Positions 62,611-64,000 of a DNA stretch of 64,000 bases are shown piece after piece. Position numbers and translations under genes: made by a program. The notes below the pieces were generated by a model that ran no database searches, had not been told where the DNA came from, and saw only the letters and a program-made list of their open reading frames with translations. The stretch is taken from the NCBI RefSeq assembly GCF_025736875.1, contig NZ_CP107052.1:1166001-1230000 (forward strand), written 5' to 3'. Each line of letters opens with the position of its first letter. Within the stretch, counting starts at the first letter, position 1. This DNA comes from Candidatus Kirkpatrickella diaphorinae (lineage in GTDB: Bacteria > Pseudomonadota > Alphaproteobacteria > Acetobacterales > Acetobacteraceae).

Positions 62611-62653
62611 AGATTCGTTGCATTCCATCGAACTCAGAAGCTAAAACGCGCAT

Positions 62654-63127
62654 ATGGCAGATCGTGACTCCAGCTCGGGGCTCCTCCCGCAAACAAGTGG
62701 TGAGTTTTCGGATATTCTCGATGCTCCCCCCGCGTTCGAAGCGCGCACCGGCGACATCGTCGTCACCGTGCGTCCCTTCTGGCTGGATGATCAATCCGCG
62801 CCGGATGAGCACCGCTATGTCTGGGCCTACACGATCCAGGTGGAAAATAACGGCACGCAAACCATCCAGATCCTGAGTCGTCACTGGTGCATCACAGATG
62901 GCAGTGGCCGATCTGATCATGTTCATGGTGAAGGGATCATCGGTGAGCAGCCGATCATCGCGAGCGGCGCCGTTTTTGAATATACATCCGGCGCCGCTCT
63001 GCACACGCCGTCAGGCATTATGCAGGGCACTTACCACGTCATCATTCCCTCGACCGGGCAGAGGTTTGACGTGCTCGTCCCGACTTTCAGTCTCGACAGC
63101 CCGCATCATAGAGCGACAATCCATTAG
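62654..63127 (+). CDS. apaG: ApaG family protein
   Basis: 157 residues. IVVTVRPFWLDDQSAPDEHRYVWAYTIQVENNG, then ILSRHWCITDG and EGIIGEQPIIASGAVFEYTSGAALHTPSG form the ApaG beta-sandwich. Known in E. coli for an unresolved role linked to Co2+ resistance and ApaH; in some fungi the fold is part of F-box proteins. Frequently next to metZ in Acetobacteraceae, as here. Confidence 0.92.
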   Translation: MADRDSSSGLLPQTSGEFSDILDAPPAFEARTGDIVVTVRPFWLDDQSAPDEHRYVWAYTIQVENNGTQTIQILSRHWCITDGSGRSDHVHGEGIIGEQPIIASGAVFEYTSGAALHTPSGIMQGTYHVIIPSTGQRFDVLVPTFSLDSPHHRATIH

Positions 63128-63464
63128 GGTTTATGGGCCGCCCTCCCTGCAAGCAGGACTGTCTCAAGCGATATCACGACGCAAATAGCGTGGCACCTGA
63201 CGCCGTTATAAAATAAAACATTTATATGTTAAATTTTTGTTATGGAATAATCATGATGCGACCTGCTCAGAACGCTACGGATTCTAAAAAGCCCTAGAAG
63301 TCACGACGTTGCAACCATCTTCCTCCGTGACACGCTCATCACGTGAAAGTCATGTTTCCTATGTGAATTGTGTGTTATAGGCGACATTGGTCGTTGATTA
63401 CTGCGCCGTGTGGGATGTGCCTGACTGGGCCGACCACTTCCCTTGAAAAATAAGGATATTCATT
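63128..63464. other. Intergenic before the sugar transporter
   Basis: No gene. AT-rich around 63210-63260, probably the promoter of the transporter gene. Confidence 0.4.
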
Positions 63465-64000
63465 TTGAGTGATATAGACCAGGCGGCAGCCGAACCTTCG
63501 CACCGTCCGCTCGCGGGGCGGATGCTTTTCGCAGCACTTCTCGCATCAATTGCAGGCTTGATGTTCGGGCTCGATATCGGCGTCATTTCTGGTGCACGTC
63601 AATTCATAGCGCATGAATTCAATGCCTCGAATACAGAGCAAGGACTCATCGTCAGCTTCATGATGTTCGGCGCGATGGCCGGGGCACTGGGCGCTAACCC
63701 GATCTCGCTTCATCTGGGGCGACGCATGGCGCTTATTATCAGCGCTTTTCTGTTCGTTCTCGGCTCTTTGCTCTGCGCTTTTGCCCCTTCCGCCATTTTC
63801 CTGATGGTGGCGCGCGCGGTGCTGGGCCTCGCCGTCGGTGTCGCGAGCTTCGTCGCCCCGCTTTACATCTCGGAAGTCGCGGATGAGCGTCGTCGTGGCG
63901 GGTTGATTTCCACTTATCAGCTCATGGTCACAATCGGCATTCTCCTCGCTTTCGTCTCTGACGCGATTCTCGCCTATTGGGGCGCCTGGCGGCTAATGCT
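63465..64000 (+). CDS. Sugar porter family MFS transporter (C-terminus outside window)
   Basis: 178 residues visible, starting from TTG 63465 with AAGGA upstream. GLMFGLDIGVISGA, HLGRRMAL and SEVADERRRGGL (loop 4-5 motif) identify the sugar/H+ symporter family (GalP/XylE-like). At least five transmembrane segments are seen. The substrate cannot be told from this part. Confidence 0.88.
   Translation, partial: MSDIDQAAAEPSHRPLAGRMLFAALLASIAGLMFGLDIGVISGARQFIAHEFNASNTEQGLIVSFMMFGAMAGALGANPISLHLGRRMALIISAFLFVLGSLLCAFAPSAIFLMVARAVLGLAVGVASFVAPLYISEVADERRRGGLISTYQLMVTIGILLAFVSDAILAYWGAWRLM

Overview
The window most likely comes from an acetic acid bacterium (Acetobacteraceae, Alphaproteobacteria). 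The reasons are two large secreted repeat proteins with a Hint domain of the kind common in that family, a metZ-apaG pair preceded by a SAM-II riboswitch, and frequent GTG/TTG starts. The genus cannot be fixed from the sequence alone.

Bases 1-18083 form a cluster of secreted and surface proteins, all on the minus strand. It holds a Hint-domain adhesin-like protein (cut by the window edge), a small membrane protein, a DUF2235/Tle1-type lipase-like protein, a two-gene AB5-type toxin operon (pertussis/PltA-like ADP-ribosyltransferase A subunit plus an LTB-like B subunit) with its own palindrome and terminator, a second Hint-domain gene broken at a G9 tract, and a 1772-residue autotransporter. 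Bases 18510-19836 hold debris of an older, related prophage: a tail-gene fragment and an Arc-like gene with a nonsense codon.

Bases 19837-61151 are a temperate podovirus-like prophage integrated in tRNA-Gly(CCC), bounded by a perfect 57-bp direct repeat. The left arm (20-29 kb) carries the integrase, an antirepressor, small regulators and accessory cassettes: ParB-like/Dam pair, PanA-type antitoxin with a membrane toxin, AbrB-Doc. The plus-strand late operon (29.8-48.75 kb) encodes tail fibre, tail and ejection proteins, terminase, portal, scaffold, SU10-type capsid, adaptor and lysis proteins. It meets the minus-strand early operon (61.0-48.8 kb) at a shared terminator. The early operon encodes a T7-like RNA polymerase split over three ATGA-linked genes, a 63-aa basic protein with a CTG start, gp2.5-like SSB, RusA, primase-helicase, family A DNA polymerase with no standard start codon, a nucleotidyltransferase, exonuclease and a dNTP pyrophosphohydrolase. 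A DUF4365-TPR gene is inserted in the opposite orientation. A 16-nt motif shared by three intergenic sites is a good candidate for the phage polymerase promoter.

Bases 61152-64000 are host chromosome again: the functional tRNA-Gly, a SAM-II riboswitch, metZ, apaG and the start of a sugar-porter MFS gene.

The most unusual items are the AB5-type operon, the three-part RNA polymerase with its candidate promoters, the CTG starts, and the helically phased TAGGGCT repeats next to both att sites.
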